From the NCBI RefSeq assembly GCF_017877055.1, contig NZ_JAGIPG010000001.1, positions 1,922,001 to 1,986,000 of the forward strand: a DNA stretch of 64,000 nt, in the 5' to 3' direction. This document shows, piece after piece, positions 51,636-60,666 of this stretch. The DNA is from Neorhizobium galegae (lineage in GTDB: Bacteria > Pseudomonadota > Alphaproteobacteria > Rhizobiales > Rhizobiaceae). Position 1 is the stretch's first letter. Every line of letters starts with the position of its first letter. The notes below the pieces were generated by a model that saw only the letters and a program-made list of their open reading frames with translations, was not told the origin of the DNA and searched no databases. Made by a program: the position numbers and the translations under genes.

Positions 51636-53308
51636 CACGCCGCCTCCGCCTTGGCGTCGCCATAGAGCGCGTCCTTGAAAGGCTGCGGCCCGACGCGGCG
51701 ATAGGCTTCGAGGAAGGTCTCTTCCTTTGCGAGGCGAAGGCCGAGATAGGTATCGACGATGGTTTCCACCGCGTCGGTCACCTTGTTCGGCTCGAAGCCG
51801 CGGCCGATGATCTCGCCGATCGAGGTGTTCTCGTCGCCGGAACCGCCGAGCGTGATCTGGTAGAGCTCGGCGCCCTTCTTCTCGACGCCCAAGAGGCCGA
51901 TATGGCCGACATGGTGATGGCCGCAGGCATTGATGCAGCCGGAGATTTTTATCTTGAGCTCGCCGATCTCGGCCTGGCGTTCCGGCGAACCGAAGCGGGT
52001 GGAGATTTCCTGCGACAGCGGGATGGAACGGGCATTCGCCAGCGCGCAATAGTCCAGCCCGGGACAGGCAATGATATCGGTGATCAGCCCGGCATTGGCG
52101 GTCGCGAGGTTCTGCGCCACCAGCGCGCGATAAAGCGGCTCAAGGTCGGCCAGCGCCACATGCGGCAGGATGACGTTCTGCTCGTGGCTGATGCGGATCT
52201 CATCGAAGGCAAATTCCTGTGCCAGGTCGGCGATCAGGTCCATCTGCACGTCGGACGCATCGCCCGGAATGCCGCCGATGGGCTTCAGCGAAATGGTCAC
52301 CATGCCATAATCGGGGTGTTTGTGCGGCTTGACGTTCTGATCGACCCAGCGGGCAAAGTTCTCGTCGGTCTTTTTCCAGCCGGCGAGCTGCGGCCAGCCT
52401 TCCGCACGGTCCGGCAAAGCCGGCGGCGCGAAATAGCTGGCGATCGCCTGGATGTCGGTCTCCGGCAGCTTCAGTTCTGTGCCCTGGAGGTGGGAGAATT
52501 CCTCCTCCACCTGGCGGGCCAGCTCCTCGGCGCCGGTCTCATGAACGAGGATCTTGATGCGCGCCTTGTACTTGTTGTCGCGGCGGCCATGCAGATTGTA
52601 AACGCGCATGATCGCGGTCGTGTAGGAAAGCAGGTCTTCCTCGGGCAGGAAATCCTTGATCTTCTTGGCGATCATCGGGGTGCGCCCCTGCCCGCCGCCG
52701 ACATAGACGGCGAAACCGATCTGGCCTTCCTCGTTCTTCTTCAGATGCAGGCCGATGTCATGCACCTGGATCGCGGCGCGGTCGCGCTCGGCGCCGGTAA
52801 CGGCGATCTTGAATTTTCTGGGCAGGAAGGAGAATTCCGGGTGGACCGAAGACCACTGGCGCAGGATTTCGGCGTAAGGCCGCGGATCGGCGACCTCGTC
52901 GGCGGCAGCACCGGCGAAATGGTCGGCGGTGACGTTGCGGATGCAGTTGCCCGAGGTCTGCAACGCGTGCATCTCGACGCTCGCAAGCTCGGCCAGGATA
53001 TCCGGCGTGTCGGACAGTTTCGGCCAGTTGTACTGGATGTTCTGGCGGGTGGTGAAATGGCCGTAGCCGCGGTCGTATTTGCGGGCGATATGGGCGAGCA
53101 TCCGCATCTGCTTGGAATTCAACGTCCCATAGGGGATCGCGACGCGCAGCATGTAGGCGTGCAGCTGAAGGTAGACGCCGTTCATCAGGCGCAGCGGCTT
53201 GAAGGCATCCTCGGCCAGTTCACCGGCGAGGCGGCGGCCGACCTGATCGCGGAACTGCTCCACGCGGCTCGAAACAAAAGCGTGGTCGAATTCGTCGTAA
53301 CGGTACAT
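51635..53308 (-). CDS. cysI: Sulfite reductase hemoprotein CysI
   Basis: 557 aa from the ATG at 53308, with GAGGAAGTC before it. Siroheme/4Fe-4S cysteines are CPGLDYCALANARS (near 432-445) and CINACGHHHVGHIG (near 472-485). Substrate-binding basics lie in RKYDRGYGHFTTRQNIQYNWPKL and RNVTADHFAGAAADE. It reduces sulfite to sulfide with six electrons for cysteine synthesis. No flavoprotein CysJ is present in the window; ferredoxin is a likely donor. It lies 7 bases after the DUF2849 gene. Confidence 0.95.
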   Translation of the reverse strand: MYRYDEFDHAFVSSRVEQFRDQVGRRLAGELAEDAFKPLRLMNGVYLQLHAYMLRVAIPYGTLNSKQMRMLAHIARKYDRGYGHFTTRQNIQYNWPKLSDTPDILAELASVEMHALQTSGNCIRNVTADHFAGAAADEVADPRPYAEILRQWSSVHPEFSFLPRKFKIAVTGAERDRAAIQVHDIGLHLKKNEEGQIGFAVYVGGGQGRTPMIAKKIKDFLPEEDLLSYTTAIMRVYNLHGRRDNKYKARIKILVHETGAEELARQVEEEFSHLQGTELKLPETDIQAIASYFAPPALPDRAEGWPQLAGWKKTDENFARWVDQNVKPHKHPDYGMVTISLKPIGGIPGDASDVQMDLIADLAQEFAFDEIRISHEQNVILPHVALADLEPLYRALVAQNLATANAGLITDIIACPGLDYCALANARSIPLSQEISTRFGSPERQAEIGELKIKISGCINACGHHHVGHIGLLGVEKKGAELYQITLGGSGDENTSIGEIIGRGFEPNKVTDAVETIVDTYLGLRLAKEETFLEAYRRVGPQPFKDALYGDAKAEAA

Positions 53309-53315
53309 GACTTCC

Positions 53316-53630
53316 TCAAACTGCGATGAAGGCCGGATCGGCGGGGCGATAGCCGGCAGCATATTCCATGGTCGGGCCCTGGGCACGGATCCGTTCGCGA
53401 AGACGCAGCGGCCAGAGCTTTCCGCCTTGTTCCTGCACTTCGACGACGGTGACGTCAACGACCAGGTTTTCCGCGAAGTCGCGCTTGCCGATCGCTTCCA
53501 GCGAGGCGACGGCCTCGGCATGGCGCGCGACGATGGCGTCCTGCAGGTTTTCCACCCACTGGCCGTTCGCATCGAGCCAGACGGCAATTCCGTCGGAAAG
53601 GCGGTTGGCGGTCAGAACCTTGTCGGTCAT
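53316..53630 (-). CDS. DUF2849 protein of the sulfite reductase operon
   Basis: 104 aa. MTDKVLTANRLSDGIAVWLDANGQWVENLQDAIVARHAEAVASLEAIG and the ending TMEYAAGYRPADPAFIAV match DUF2849. It is small, soluble and invariably found between cysG and cysI in rhizobia. No function is established. Its start overlaps the cysG stop (ATGA), so the four genes cysG, DUF2849, cysI and DUF934 form one coupled operon. Confidence 0.92.
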   Translation of the reverse strand: MTDKVLTANRLSDGIAVWLDANGQWVENLQDAIVARHAEAVASLEAIGKRDFAENLVVDVTVVEVQEQGGKLWPLRLRERIRAQGPTMEYAAGYRPADPAFIAV

Positions 53631-55081
53631 CTTGTCTGTTCCATTCCCTCGCGAACCGGAATCTTACCATGGGAAAGCGGTTCGGACTTTTCGAAATTCG
53701 CACCGGCGACGGCTTCGCCGATGATCACCATGACCGGGCCGGAAAGATCGTCGCGCGCTTCCAGGTCCGGCAGCTCGCGCAGAACGCCGTGGAAGAGCCG
53801 GCGGTCGGCGCGGCTGGCATTCTCGATCACGGCGACCGTGGTTTCCGGGGCAAGGCCGGCGCCCATCAGGCGTTCGGCGACGGAGGCTGCGACCGTGCGG
53901 CCCATATAGACGGCGATCGTCGCGCCGGAGATGGCAAGGCTCGCCCAGTCGGGCAGAACGTCGCCGGTCAGGTCATGGCCGGTGGTGAAGATCAGTGATG
54001 ACGCAACGCCGCGCAACGTCAGCGGCAGCTCGAAATCGGCGGCTGCGGCAAAGGCGGAGCTGATGCCCGGTACGATCTCGTAAGTGACGCCGGCGTCGCG
54101 CAGTGCCGCCATTTCCTCGCCGGCGCGGCCATAGACCAGCGGATCGCCGGACTTCAGGCGCACGACGCGCTTGCCTTCGCGACCGAGCCTGACCAGCAGC
54201 CTGTTGATCTCACCTTGAGACTTCGAATGGCAGTTCTTGCGCTTGCCGACCGACAGGCGCTCGGCATCGCGGCGACCCATGTCGACGATCGCCTGCGGCA
54301 CCAGCGCGTCATAAACGATCGCGTCGGCCTCCATCAGCACGCGCTGGGCCCGCAGCGTCAAAAGGTCCTCGGCACCCGGGCCGGCGCCGACCAGCCAGAC
54401 ATGGCCCGCGGCGCGACCAGTGGTCGACAAGAGCGCATTGGCCGAGCGGCGGGCGGCGGGGATGTCGTTGGCATCGACGGCGCTCGCGACATCGGCGGAG
54501 AAGAAGCGGCGCCAGAAGATGCGGCGCGACACGCCGCGTGGCACCAGGCGTTCGGCGGCATCGCGATATTCGGCGGCGAGGCGCGCCAGAAGCCCGAGCG
54601 ACGGCGACAGCATCTGGTCGATGCGGGCTCGGATCATCTGGGCGAGCACCGGGCCGGCACCTTCCGTGCCGATAGCGATCGCCACCGGCGCACGGTTGAC
54701 GAGGGCCGGCGTGTAAAAATCGCAGAAATCCGGCTGATCGACGGCATTGGCGGGCACTTTTTCGGCGCGGGCGGCAGTGACAATCGCACGGTCCATGGCG
54801 GCATCGCCGGTTGCAGCGAACACCATCACCGCACCCCTGATCTGATCCGAGACCTGATCCGGCGAGAACTCCGAATGAACGGTCTTGATGCCCCGGGCGA
54901 TCAGCCAGTCGGCATAGTCCTTATCCGGCGCCGAAGCATAGGCAACGATGTCCGCGTCGGTGTTGCGCAACAGCCGGGCCTTGGCATAGGCTTCGTCACC
55001 ATTGCCAAATACGACAACGCTCCGTCCGCTGACGCGGAAGAAGGCCGGAAAGACCGACAGGCGTTGTTGGCTTGGAGACAT
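53627..55081 (-). CDS. cysG: Siroheme synthase CysG
   Basis: 484 aa from the ATG at 55081, where AGGA lies 8 bases upstream. The N-terminal precorrin-2 dehydrogenase/ferrochelatase (about 1-200) has FPAFFRVSGRSVVVFGNGDEAYAKARLL and DQPDFCDFYTPALVNRAPVAIAIGTEGAGPVLAQMIR. The C-terminal uroporphyrinogen methyltransferase (about 220-460) has HVWLVGAGPGAEDLLTLRAQRVLMEADAIVYDALV and RLKSGDPLVYGRAGEE. It makes siroheme for CysI directly downstream. Confidence 0.95.
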   Translation of the reverse strand: MSPSQQRLSVFPAFFRVSGRSVVVFGNGDEAYAKARLLRNTDADIVAYASAPDKDYADWLIARGIKTVHSEFSPDQVSDQIRGAVMVFAATGDAAMDRAIVTAARAEKVPANAVDQPDFCDFYTPALVNRAPVAIAIGTEGAGPVLAQMIRARIDQMLSPSLGLLARLAAEYRDAAERLVPRGVSRRIFWRRFFSADVASAVDANDIPAARRSANALLSTTGRAAGHVWLVGAGPGAEDLLTLRAQRVLMEADAIVYDALVPQAIVDMGRRDAERLSVGKRKNCHSKSQGEINRLLVRLGREGKRVVRLKSGDPLVYGRAGEEMAALRDAGVTYEIVPGISSAFAAAADFELPLTLRGVASSLIFTTGHDLTGDVLPDWASLAISGATIAVYMGRTVAASVAERLMGAGLAPETTVAVIENASRADRRLFHGVLRELPDLEARDDLSGPVMVIIGEAVAGANFEKSEPLSHGKIPVREGMEQTR

Positions 55082-55316
55082 GCGGTTATCCTGAATCATA
55101 CATCTGCAATATCCACAATAAGGCGGCGGAATTGAAGGAATGGATATGCGAAGTGGATTGCGAGCCGGTATTTCTGTTTTACGATCAACCGGTTCTTGAG
55201 CAAAAGCCACCGCAAACGATATTTCTCCAGTATTTCTGTAGACTAAGGTGTTTTTTGCCCCGATCCTCTCGTTCCACGCCATAAACTGCCTAGACACCTC
55301 GCAATAAAGAGCTCTC

Positions 55317-55895
55317 ATGACAATCGCCGCACGCCTTCTCGACGTCATCGAAAACGACATCCTTCCCCTCACGGAACAGGGCGTCGCCACCGGCAACAAG
55401 GTTTTCGGCGCGGCGATCCTGAAAAAATCCGATCTGTCGCTGGTGATTGCCGAGACCAATAACGAGCTTGAAAATCCGCTCTGGCACGGCGAGGTGCACA
55501 CGCTGAAGCGCTTTTACGAAACCACGCGAGATCTTCCCACCAAGGATCTGATTTTCCTCTCGACTCATGAACCGTGCACCATGTGCATGTCGGCGATCAC
55601 CTGGGCCGGGTTCGACAATTTCTATTATTTTTTCAGCCACGAGGATTCGCGCGACGCCTTCGCCATTCCGCATGACCTGAAGATCCTCAAAGAAGTGTTC
55701 GGGCTGGAGCCCGGCGGCTACCGGCGCAACAACGCCTTCTGGCATTCCTATGCGATCGGCGATCTGGTCGAGAGCGAAGACGAGCCGTTCCGCACCGGTC
55801 TCAAGACCCAGACGACCCGTATCAAGGCGCGTTATGACGGGCTTTCCGGCGTCTACCAGTCCGGCAAGGACAAGAACAGCATTCCGCTCGCCTGA
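55317..55895 (+). CDS. CMP/dCMP-type nucleoside deaminase family protein
   Basis: 192 aa. The zinc site is built by HGEVHTLKRFYE (His and the catalytic Glu) and STHEPCTMCMSAITWAGF (PCxxC). It belongs to the tRNA-adenosine/guanine/cytosine deaminase superfamily, with an extended C-terminus of about 80 residues containing EVFGLEPGGYRRNNAFWHSY. The substrate is undecided between guanine, creatinine-like or other nucleobases. It starts a short plus-strand run with mazG 25 bases later. Confidence 0.85.
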   Translation: MTIAARLLDVIENDILPLTEQGVATGNKVFGAAILKKSDLSLVIAETNNELENPLWHGEVHTLKRFYETTRDLPTKDLIFLSTHEPCTMCMSAITWAGFDNFYYFFSHEDSRDAFAIPHDLKILKEVFGLEPGGYRRNNAFWHSYAIGDLVESEDEPFRTGLKTQTTRIKARYDGLSGVYQSGKDKNSIPLA

Positions 55896-55920
55896 CATCC
55901 AGCATTAGAGGACCAAGAAG

Positions 55921-56754
55921 ATGGAAGCATCGAAGGATATTTCGCGGCTGATCGAGATCATGGCGGCGCTGCGAACGCCGGTCACCGGCTGCCCCTGGGA
56001 CCTCGAGCAGAACTTCGCGACCATCAAGCCCTATACGATCGAGGAAGCCTATGAGGTGGGCGATGCGATCGAGCGCAACGACATGGACGATCTCTGCGAG
56101 GAACTGGGCGACCTGCTGCTGCAGGTCGTCTTTCACGCTCGCATGGCGGAAGAAGCCGGGGAATTCACCTTTGGCGACGTGGTGCAGGCGATCACCAAAA
56201 AGATGATCCGCCGGCACCCGCATGTGTTTGCCGTTTCAGATGCCGCGACGCCGGAAGCGGTCAAGGTGCAGTGGGACGACATCAAGACGGAAGAAAAGCG
56301 CGAGCGGGCCGAACGGCGGGCACGGCGGAGCATTACGGAAGATTCCAAGGCCGGCTACCTGGGCAGCGTCCACCGCAGCCAGCCGGCCCTGACCGAGGCA
56401 CTGAAGCTGCAGCAGCGGGCGGCCAAGGTCGGCTTCGACTGGTCGGAGGCCGAGCCCATCCTCGACAAGATCGAGGAAGAGGTCGGCGAACTGCGCGAGG
56501 CGCTGCGCGACGGAAACCACGGCAAGATCTCGGACGAACTCGGCGACCTGATCTTCGCGCTGGTCAATATCGGCCGGCATGTGAAGGCCGATCCGGAAGA
56601 GGCGCTGCGCGGCACCAATACGAAATTCAGGCGGCGATTCAATTACATCGAGACGTCGCTTGAAAAGTCGAGTCAGACGCTGGAAGAGGCAACCCTGGAG
56701 CGTATGGAAGAGCTCTGGCAGGCGGCAAAGGCGATAGAGCGGGAGATCGGCTGA
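55921..56754 (+). CDS. mazG: Nucleoside triphosphate pyrophosphohydrolase MazG
   Basis: 277 aa, double-domain MazG. Each half has the EExxD metal motif: EEAYEVGDAIERND...LCEELGDLLLQVVFHARMAEE (about 40-80) and EEEVGELREALRDG...SDELGDLIFALVNIGRHVK (about 183-222). It hydrolyses NTPs and dNTPs to monophosphates, cleaning aberrant nucleotides. In rhizobia it is normally next to hflX and hfq; here an acyltransferase gene separates them. Confidence 0.94.
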   Translation: MEASKDISRLIEIMAALRTPVTGCPWDLEQNFATIKPYTIEEAYEVGDAIERNDMDDLCEELGDLLLQVVFHARMAEEAGEFTFGDVVQAITKKMIRRHPHVFAVSDAATPEAVKVQWDDIKTEEKRERAERRARRSITEDSKAGYLGSVHRSQPALTEALKLQQRAAKVGFDWSEAEPILDKIEEEVGELREALRDGNHGKISDELGDLIFALVNIGRHVKADPEEALRGTNTKFRRRFNYIETSLEKSSQTLEEATLERMEELWQAAKAIEREIG

Positions 56755-56847
56755 AGGGCCGTTCAGATCGGCCAAGCCGTCAGGACGTGGCCGCCTCCTG
56801 ATCCGGCCATGGAGTGACTGCGGCCACGATCGAGGGCGATGGGAGTT

Positions 56848-57873
56848 CTATACCGTTCGGCCGACGGTGACGGATTTCGGTTTCGCCAGGCGGTTCTGGA
56901 GGAAACTGTTCAGGGCTCTTCTTGAGGGCTTCTCCACGAGGTAGAAGCTCGCCAGCGCGGTCGCCACGGCGGCCAGAAGCAACACAGGGGTCGGCGCAAC
57001 ACCTTCGCGGTAGAGCTTGTAGAAGGGTTGCTGCCACAGATAGAGCGAGAAGGACCACAGGCCCGCATAGGTGAGCACCTTGGCGGACAGGATCTTTCGG
57101 AAGACCGGTGCTGCGCTGTCGATCGTGGTGATCGAGACGGCGAGCATGGTGGTCGACAGACCGAAGGAGAGGACCTGAGATGGGGCGCCCTTCGCTACGA
57201 CGGCAATCAGCAGGGCCAGCGGAGATACCCACCAGGGGGCCTGGCGCTTGCGAAGCAACAGCCACAGGCCGCCGGCAATGAATATGCCCGCAACAGAGAC
57301 GTCGCTGCGCCAATGGGTATAGAGAACACTCGCGCCGAGTTCGGTGCGAACGATGCCGTTCAGCATTGCCGCGGCACCAAGCGCGATGATGACAGCCCCG
57401 ACCGGAAACAGTCTGCGCCGGGACAGGAATGCGACGCCTGCCAGAAGGATATAGGCATGCTCCTCGACGCATAGCGACCAGAGGTGATCAAGCAACGCCA
57501 CCGGATGGGTATAGATCATAGCGTAGTTGAGTGTGAACGTCAGGGCCAGCAATGCTGCGACAGGCCCGTGCGAAATCTGGGTGCTCTGGAAGGCAAGGGT
57601 CGTGATGACGACGAACGCGAAGAGGGCTGGATAGATTCGCGAGAAACGCCGGAAAAAGAAGGTCGGCAGTTCCGCCCGCCTGACGAACAGAATTTCCGAC
57701 ATCAGCCGGCCGGACAGAACAAAGAACAGGTCTACGCCGAATGTACTGAACCCCGGCTTGAAGTCATCGAGCCAGAAATGGCCGACGATCACGAAGATGA
57801 CCGCAATGCCTCGCCATCCGTCGAGATAGTCCAGGTGTTTTCCGGTCTCTTCGTGCGGCCGACTCTGTATCAT
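56848..57873 (-). CDS. Acyltransferase 3 family (OafA-like) membrane protein
   Basis: 341 aa from the ATG at 57873, with GAGG 8 bases upstream. About ten membrane helices are visible. The family signature is LDYLDGWRGIAVIFVIVGHFW (the catalytic-region HFW/RGI), then FGVDLFFVLSGRLMSEIL and PTFFFRRFSRIYPALFAFV. Members O-acetylate surface polysaccharides, Nod factors or antibiotics. It interrupts the usual mazG-hflX order and points against mazG, so it may have been inserted here. The substrate is unknown. Confidence 0.9.
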   Translation of the reverse strand: MIQSRPHEETGKHLDYLDGWRGIAVIFVIVGHFWLDDFKPGFSTFGVDLFFVLSGRLMSEILFVRRAELPTFFFRRFSRIYPALFAFVVITTLAFQSTQISHGPVAALLALTFTLNYAMIYTHPVALLDHLWSLCVEEHAYILLAGVAFLSRRRLFPVGAVIIALGAAAMLNGIVRTELGASVLYTHWRSDVSVAGIFIAGGLWLLLRKRQAPWWVSPLALLIAVVAKGAPSQVLSFGLSTTMLAVSITTIDSAAPVFRKILSAKVLTYAGLWSFSLYLWQQPFYKLYREGVAPTPVLLLAAVATALASFYLVEKPSRRALNSFLQNRLAKPKSVTVGRTV

Positions 57874-58005
57874 ACGCCACCCTCGTTGCCGGCCGGTGAA
57901 TGATATTGCGGGAATCGTGGCCGTCCTCGTCGGCTCATGTTGCACCGCAAAAAACAGGCAACATCATGGCGCGGCATCCGGCGCCAGGTCGCGTAACCGG
58001 GCTCG

Positions 58006-59433
58006 CTACCGTTCCCAGTCTTCCTTGGAAGCTTTCGGGCCATTGCCGAGCTTGCGCTCGAATTCGGCTGCCTCGGCTTCGGACATGCGGACATCCAGAG
58101 TGACGGAACCGTCCTCATTGTCCTCACGGCCATCGACAACAGCGTTGCTGTAGACCCAGGAGACGATGGCGAGCTGATCCGCCGGGATGACGATCGAGGT
58201 TTCGGTGAGCACGCCGGAGAGGCGCCTGGAGATCTCGTCCATCAGGGGTTCGACGCCCTCGCCCGTCATCGCCGAGACGGCCATGACGTTGTCGCGGCCG
58301 ACGGCCCGTTCGGCGATCGCCTCATGGGCTTCCGGGTCAAGCCGGTCGATCTTGTTCCAGACCTCGATGATGCGCCTGGCTGCTTCCTTCTCGTCGATGC
58401 CGAGATCGGCGAGGATGCGCATCACATCGCCAGCCTGGGCGGCATTGTCCGGGTCGGACATGTCGCGCACATGCAGGACGAGATCGGCTTCCAGCACCTC
58501 TTCCAGCGTGGCGCGGAAGGCGGCGACCAGATGGGTAGGCAGATCGGAGATGAAGCCGACCGTATCGGAGAGGATCACCGTGCGGCCATGCGGCAGCTTC
58601 ATGCGGCGCAGCGTCGGGTCGAGCGTCGCAAACAGCATGTCCTCGGCCAGCACGCCGGCGCCGGTGATGCGGTTGAACAGCGTCGACTTGCCGGCATTGG
58701 TATAACCGACCAGCGCCACGATCGGATGCGGCACCTTGCGGCGCTTGGCGCGGTGAAGCTGGCGGGTGCGCACCACCTGTTCGAGCTCGCGCTCGAGCTT
58801 GACGATGCGTTCCTGCAGCAGCCGCCGGTCGGCTTCGATCTGGGTTTCGCCGGGGCCGCCCATGAAGCCCGCGCCACCGCGCTGGCGTTCAAGGTGGGTC
58901 CAGCTGCGGACCAGGCGGCCCTTCTGGTAATTCAGATGCGCCAGGTCGACCTGCAGCGTACCCTCCTTGGTGGAGGCGCGGCGGCCGAAGATTTCGAGAA
59001 TGAGACCGGTCCGGTCGATGACCTTGGCCTGCCATTCCTTTTCGAGATTGCGCTGCTGCACGGGCGTCAGCGGATGGTCGACGATGACGAGGCCGGCATC
59101 GTGCTCGTCGAGCAGCGCCTTGATTTCCTCTATCTTGCCGCTGCCCATCAGCGTTCCCGGGCGCGGCTGGCTGATCGGTACGATCAGCCCCTGCACGATC
59201 TCCAGGTCAATTGCCTTGGCGAGGCCGATCGCCTCTTCGAGTCGGGCTTCGTTGGAGCGCTGCGGCGCGGGTGCCTGACTTGAGTCGCCCTGCCCCGCCT
59301 TCGATCTCGACTGCTTGAGGACCGGCACGATGACGAGCGCGCGCATATCGTCCCGGTGCTTTTCAGACTCCGGGACCATGGATTCGTTGGAAGTATCGCG
59401 ATTTGAAATCTGTTCTGTCCTGTTAGGCCGCAT
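58006..59433 (-). CDS. hflX: Ribosome-associated GTPase HflX
   Basis: 475 aa from the ATG at 59433, which overlaps the hfq stop region by 11 bases; later in-frame ATGs at 59379 and 59346 are alternatives. The N-domain ([28 protein letters not shown]) is followed by HflX-type [19 protein letters not shown] and the GTPase with G1 [15 protein letters not shown]3 SDTVGFI, G4 WNKID. HflX splits stalled ribosomes in heat stress. Adjacent to and coupled with hfq, as in most proteobacteria. Confidence 0.94.
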   Translation of the reverse strand: MRPNRTEQISNRDTSNESMVPESEKHRDDMRALVIVPVLKQSRSKAGQGDSSQAPAPQRSNEARLEEAIGLAKAIDLEIVQGLIVPISQPRPGTLMGSGKIEEIKALLDEHDAGLVIVDHPLTPVQQRNLEKEWQAKVIDRTGLILEIFGRRASTKEGTLQVDLAHLNYQKGRLVRSWTHLERQRGGAGFMGGPGETQIEADRRLLQERIVKLERELEQVVRTRQLHRAKRRKVPHPIVALVGYTNAGKSTLFNRITGAGVLAEDMLFATLDPTLRRMKLPHGRTVILSDTVGFISDLPTHLVAAFRATLEEVLEADLVLHVRDMSDPDNAAQAGDVMRILADLGIDEKEAARRIIEVWNKIDRLDPEAHEAIAERAVGRDNVMAVSAMTGEGVEPLMDEISRRLSGVLTETSIVIPADQLAIVSWVYSNAVVDGREDNEDGSVTLDVRMSEAEAAEFERKLGNGPKASKEDWER

Positions 59434-59665
59434 TCTCTTCAGTTTCGAACATCTGCATGGGCTGGCCCGGCATGATGGTCGAGATCGCGTGCTTATACAC
59501 GAGCTGAGAGTGGCCGTCACGGCGAAGCAGGACGCAGAAGTTGTCGAAAGAGGTCACGACACCCGTCAGCTTGACCCCGTTGATCAAGAAAATCGTCAGG
59601 GAAATCTTCTGCTTGCGAACGGTATTAAGAAATAAATCCTGCAGGTTCTGAGAACGTTCCGCCAT
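59423..59665 (-). CDS. hfq: RNA chaperone Hfq
   Basis: 80 aa from the ATG at 59665. The Sm1 motif [58 protein letters not shown] is nearly the family consensus, ending YKHAIST. Its hexamer pairs sRNAs with mRNAs, which bears on the sRNA candidate in this window. The C-terminal end codes MFETEENAA and overlaps the hflX start. Confidence 0.97.
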   Translation of the reverse strand: MAERSQNLQDLFLNTVRKQKISLTIFLINGVKLTGVVTSFDNFCVLLRRDGHSQLVYKHAISTIMPGQPMQMFETEENAA

Positions 59666-59731
59666 AGCGCCGCTTCTTTCTTTTTTGCCGGCCGATGCCG
59701 GGATCATGATCAAGCTTGATAAAAGACGACC

Positions 59732-59752
59732 GGAAAGCGCCCCGTGCTTTCC
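59732..59752 (-). terminator. Weak terminator-like stem between dat and hfq
   Basis: GGAAAGC (59732-59738) pairs with GCTTTCC (59746-59752) around GCCCCGT. On the minus strand GGTCGTCTTTTATC follows, so readthrough from dat into hfq is probably reduced. The T-run is short. Confidence 0.45.
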
Positions 59753-59771
59753 CTTCCCCGATGTTTGACTA

Positions 59772-60635
59772 TCAAATCGCCGTCTTTTCCGCAACGTCGA
59801 AAAAGGCGTCGCGAATACTTGACGACACGGTGCCCGGATGGCCGTTGGCGACCGGCTTGTTGTCGATTTCGACGATGGGCACGCAGATTCCGGTGGCGGA
59901 GGTGAAAAACACTTCGCGGGCCGCCAGCATCTCTTCCGTCCTGAACTCGCGCTCGACGACCATGAGGCCGAGCTTTTTGGCGACATCGAGGAGCGTCGTG
60001 CGGGTGATTCCCTTGAGGATGCCGTGCTCGGCCGGGCGGGTGACCAGTTCGCCGTCCCGGGTGACGATCCAGACGTTCGAAGAGGCGCCTTCCATCACGA
60101 TGCCGTTGCGGTCGATGAAGATCGCATCCTGGGCACCGGCCTCCTTTGCCTGCTGCTTGGCGAGCACGTTCGGCAACAGGCCGACCGTCTTGATGTCGAC
60201 GCGGTCCCAGCGGTTTTCAGGCAGGGTTATAACCTTGATGCCGCTCGCATATTTCTTGGCGGCGACCGAGGGATCGGTGCTCTTTGCGGTGATGGTGATG
60301 GTCGGCGGCGTGCCCTCGGTCGGGAAGTAGTGGTCGCGGCGGGCGGCACCGCGGGTGACCTGCAGATAGAAGATGCCATTCTTCACCCGGTTGCGGCGGA
60401 GAACTTCGCGGATGACGAAGGTGAGCGCCGCGCGGCCCATCGGCGGGGCCATTCTCAGTTCGCTCAGCGACCGGTCGAGGCGGTTGAGGTGGCGGGTCAG
60501 ATCGACGATCATGCCGTGGCGCACTTCGCAGACCTCGTAGACGCCGTCCGCGAACTGGAAACCGCGATCCTCCACATGCACCGCGGCTTCGGAATGGCGA
60601 ACATATTGTCCGTTCACATAGGCAATTCTCGACAT
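59772..60635 (-). CDS. dat: D-amino acid aminotransferase (fold IV)
   Basis: 287 aa from the ATG at 60635, with GGGG 8 bases away. Visible: [31 protein letters not shown] (fold-type IV start), [33 protein letters not shown] (PLP-lysine) and [27 protein letters not shown]. It makes D-alanine or D-glutamate by transamination for peptidoglycan, or branched-chain amino acid exchange. Its position between trkA and hfq is the usual rhizobial one. Confidence 0.92.
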   Translation of the reverse strand: MSRIAYVNGQYVRHSEAAVHVEDRGFQFADGVYEVCEVRHGMIVDLTRHLNRLDRSLSELRMAPPMGRAALTFVIREVLRRNRVKNGIFYLQVTRGAARRDHYFPTEGTPPTITITAKSTDPSVAAKKYASGIKVITLPENRWDRVDIKTVGLLPNVLAKQQAKEAGAQDAIFIDRNGIVMEGASSNVWIVTRDGELVTRPAEHGILKGITRTTLLDVAKKLGLMVVEREFRTEEMLAAREVFFTSATGICVPIVEIDNKPVANGHPGTVSSSIRDAFFDVAEKTAI

Positions 60636-60666
60636 CGATATCCCCTGCTCTTTTCGGAAATGCTGG

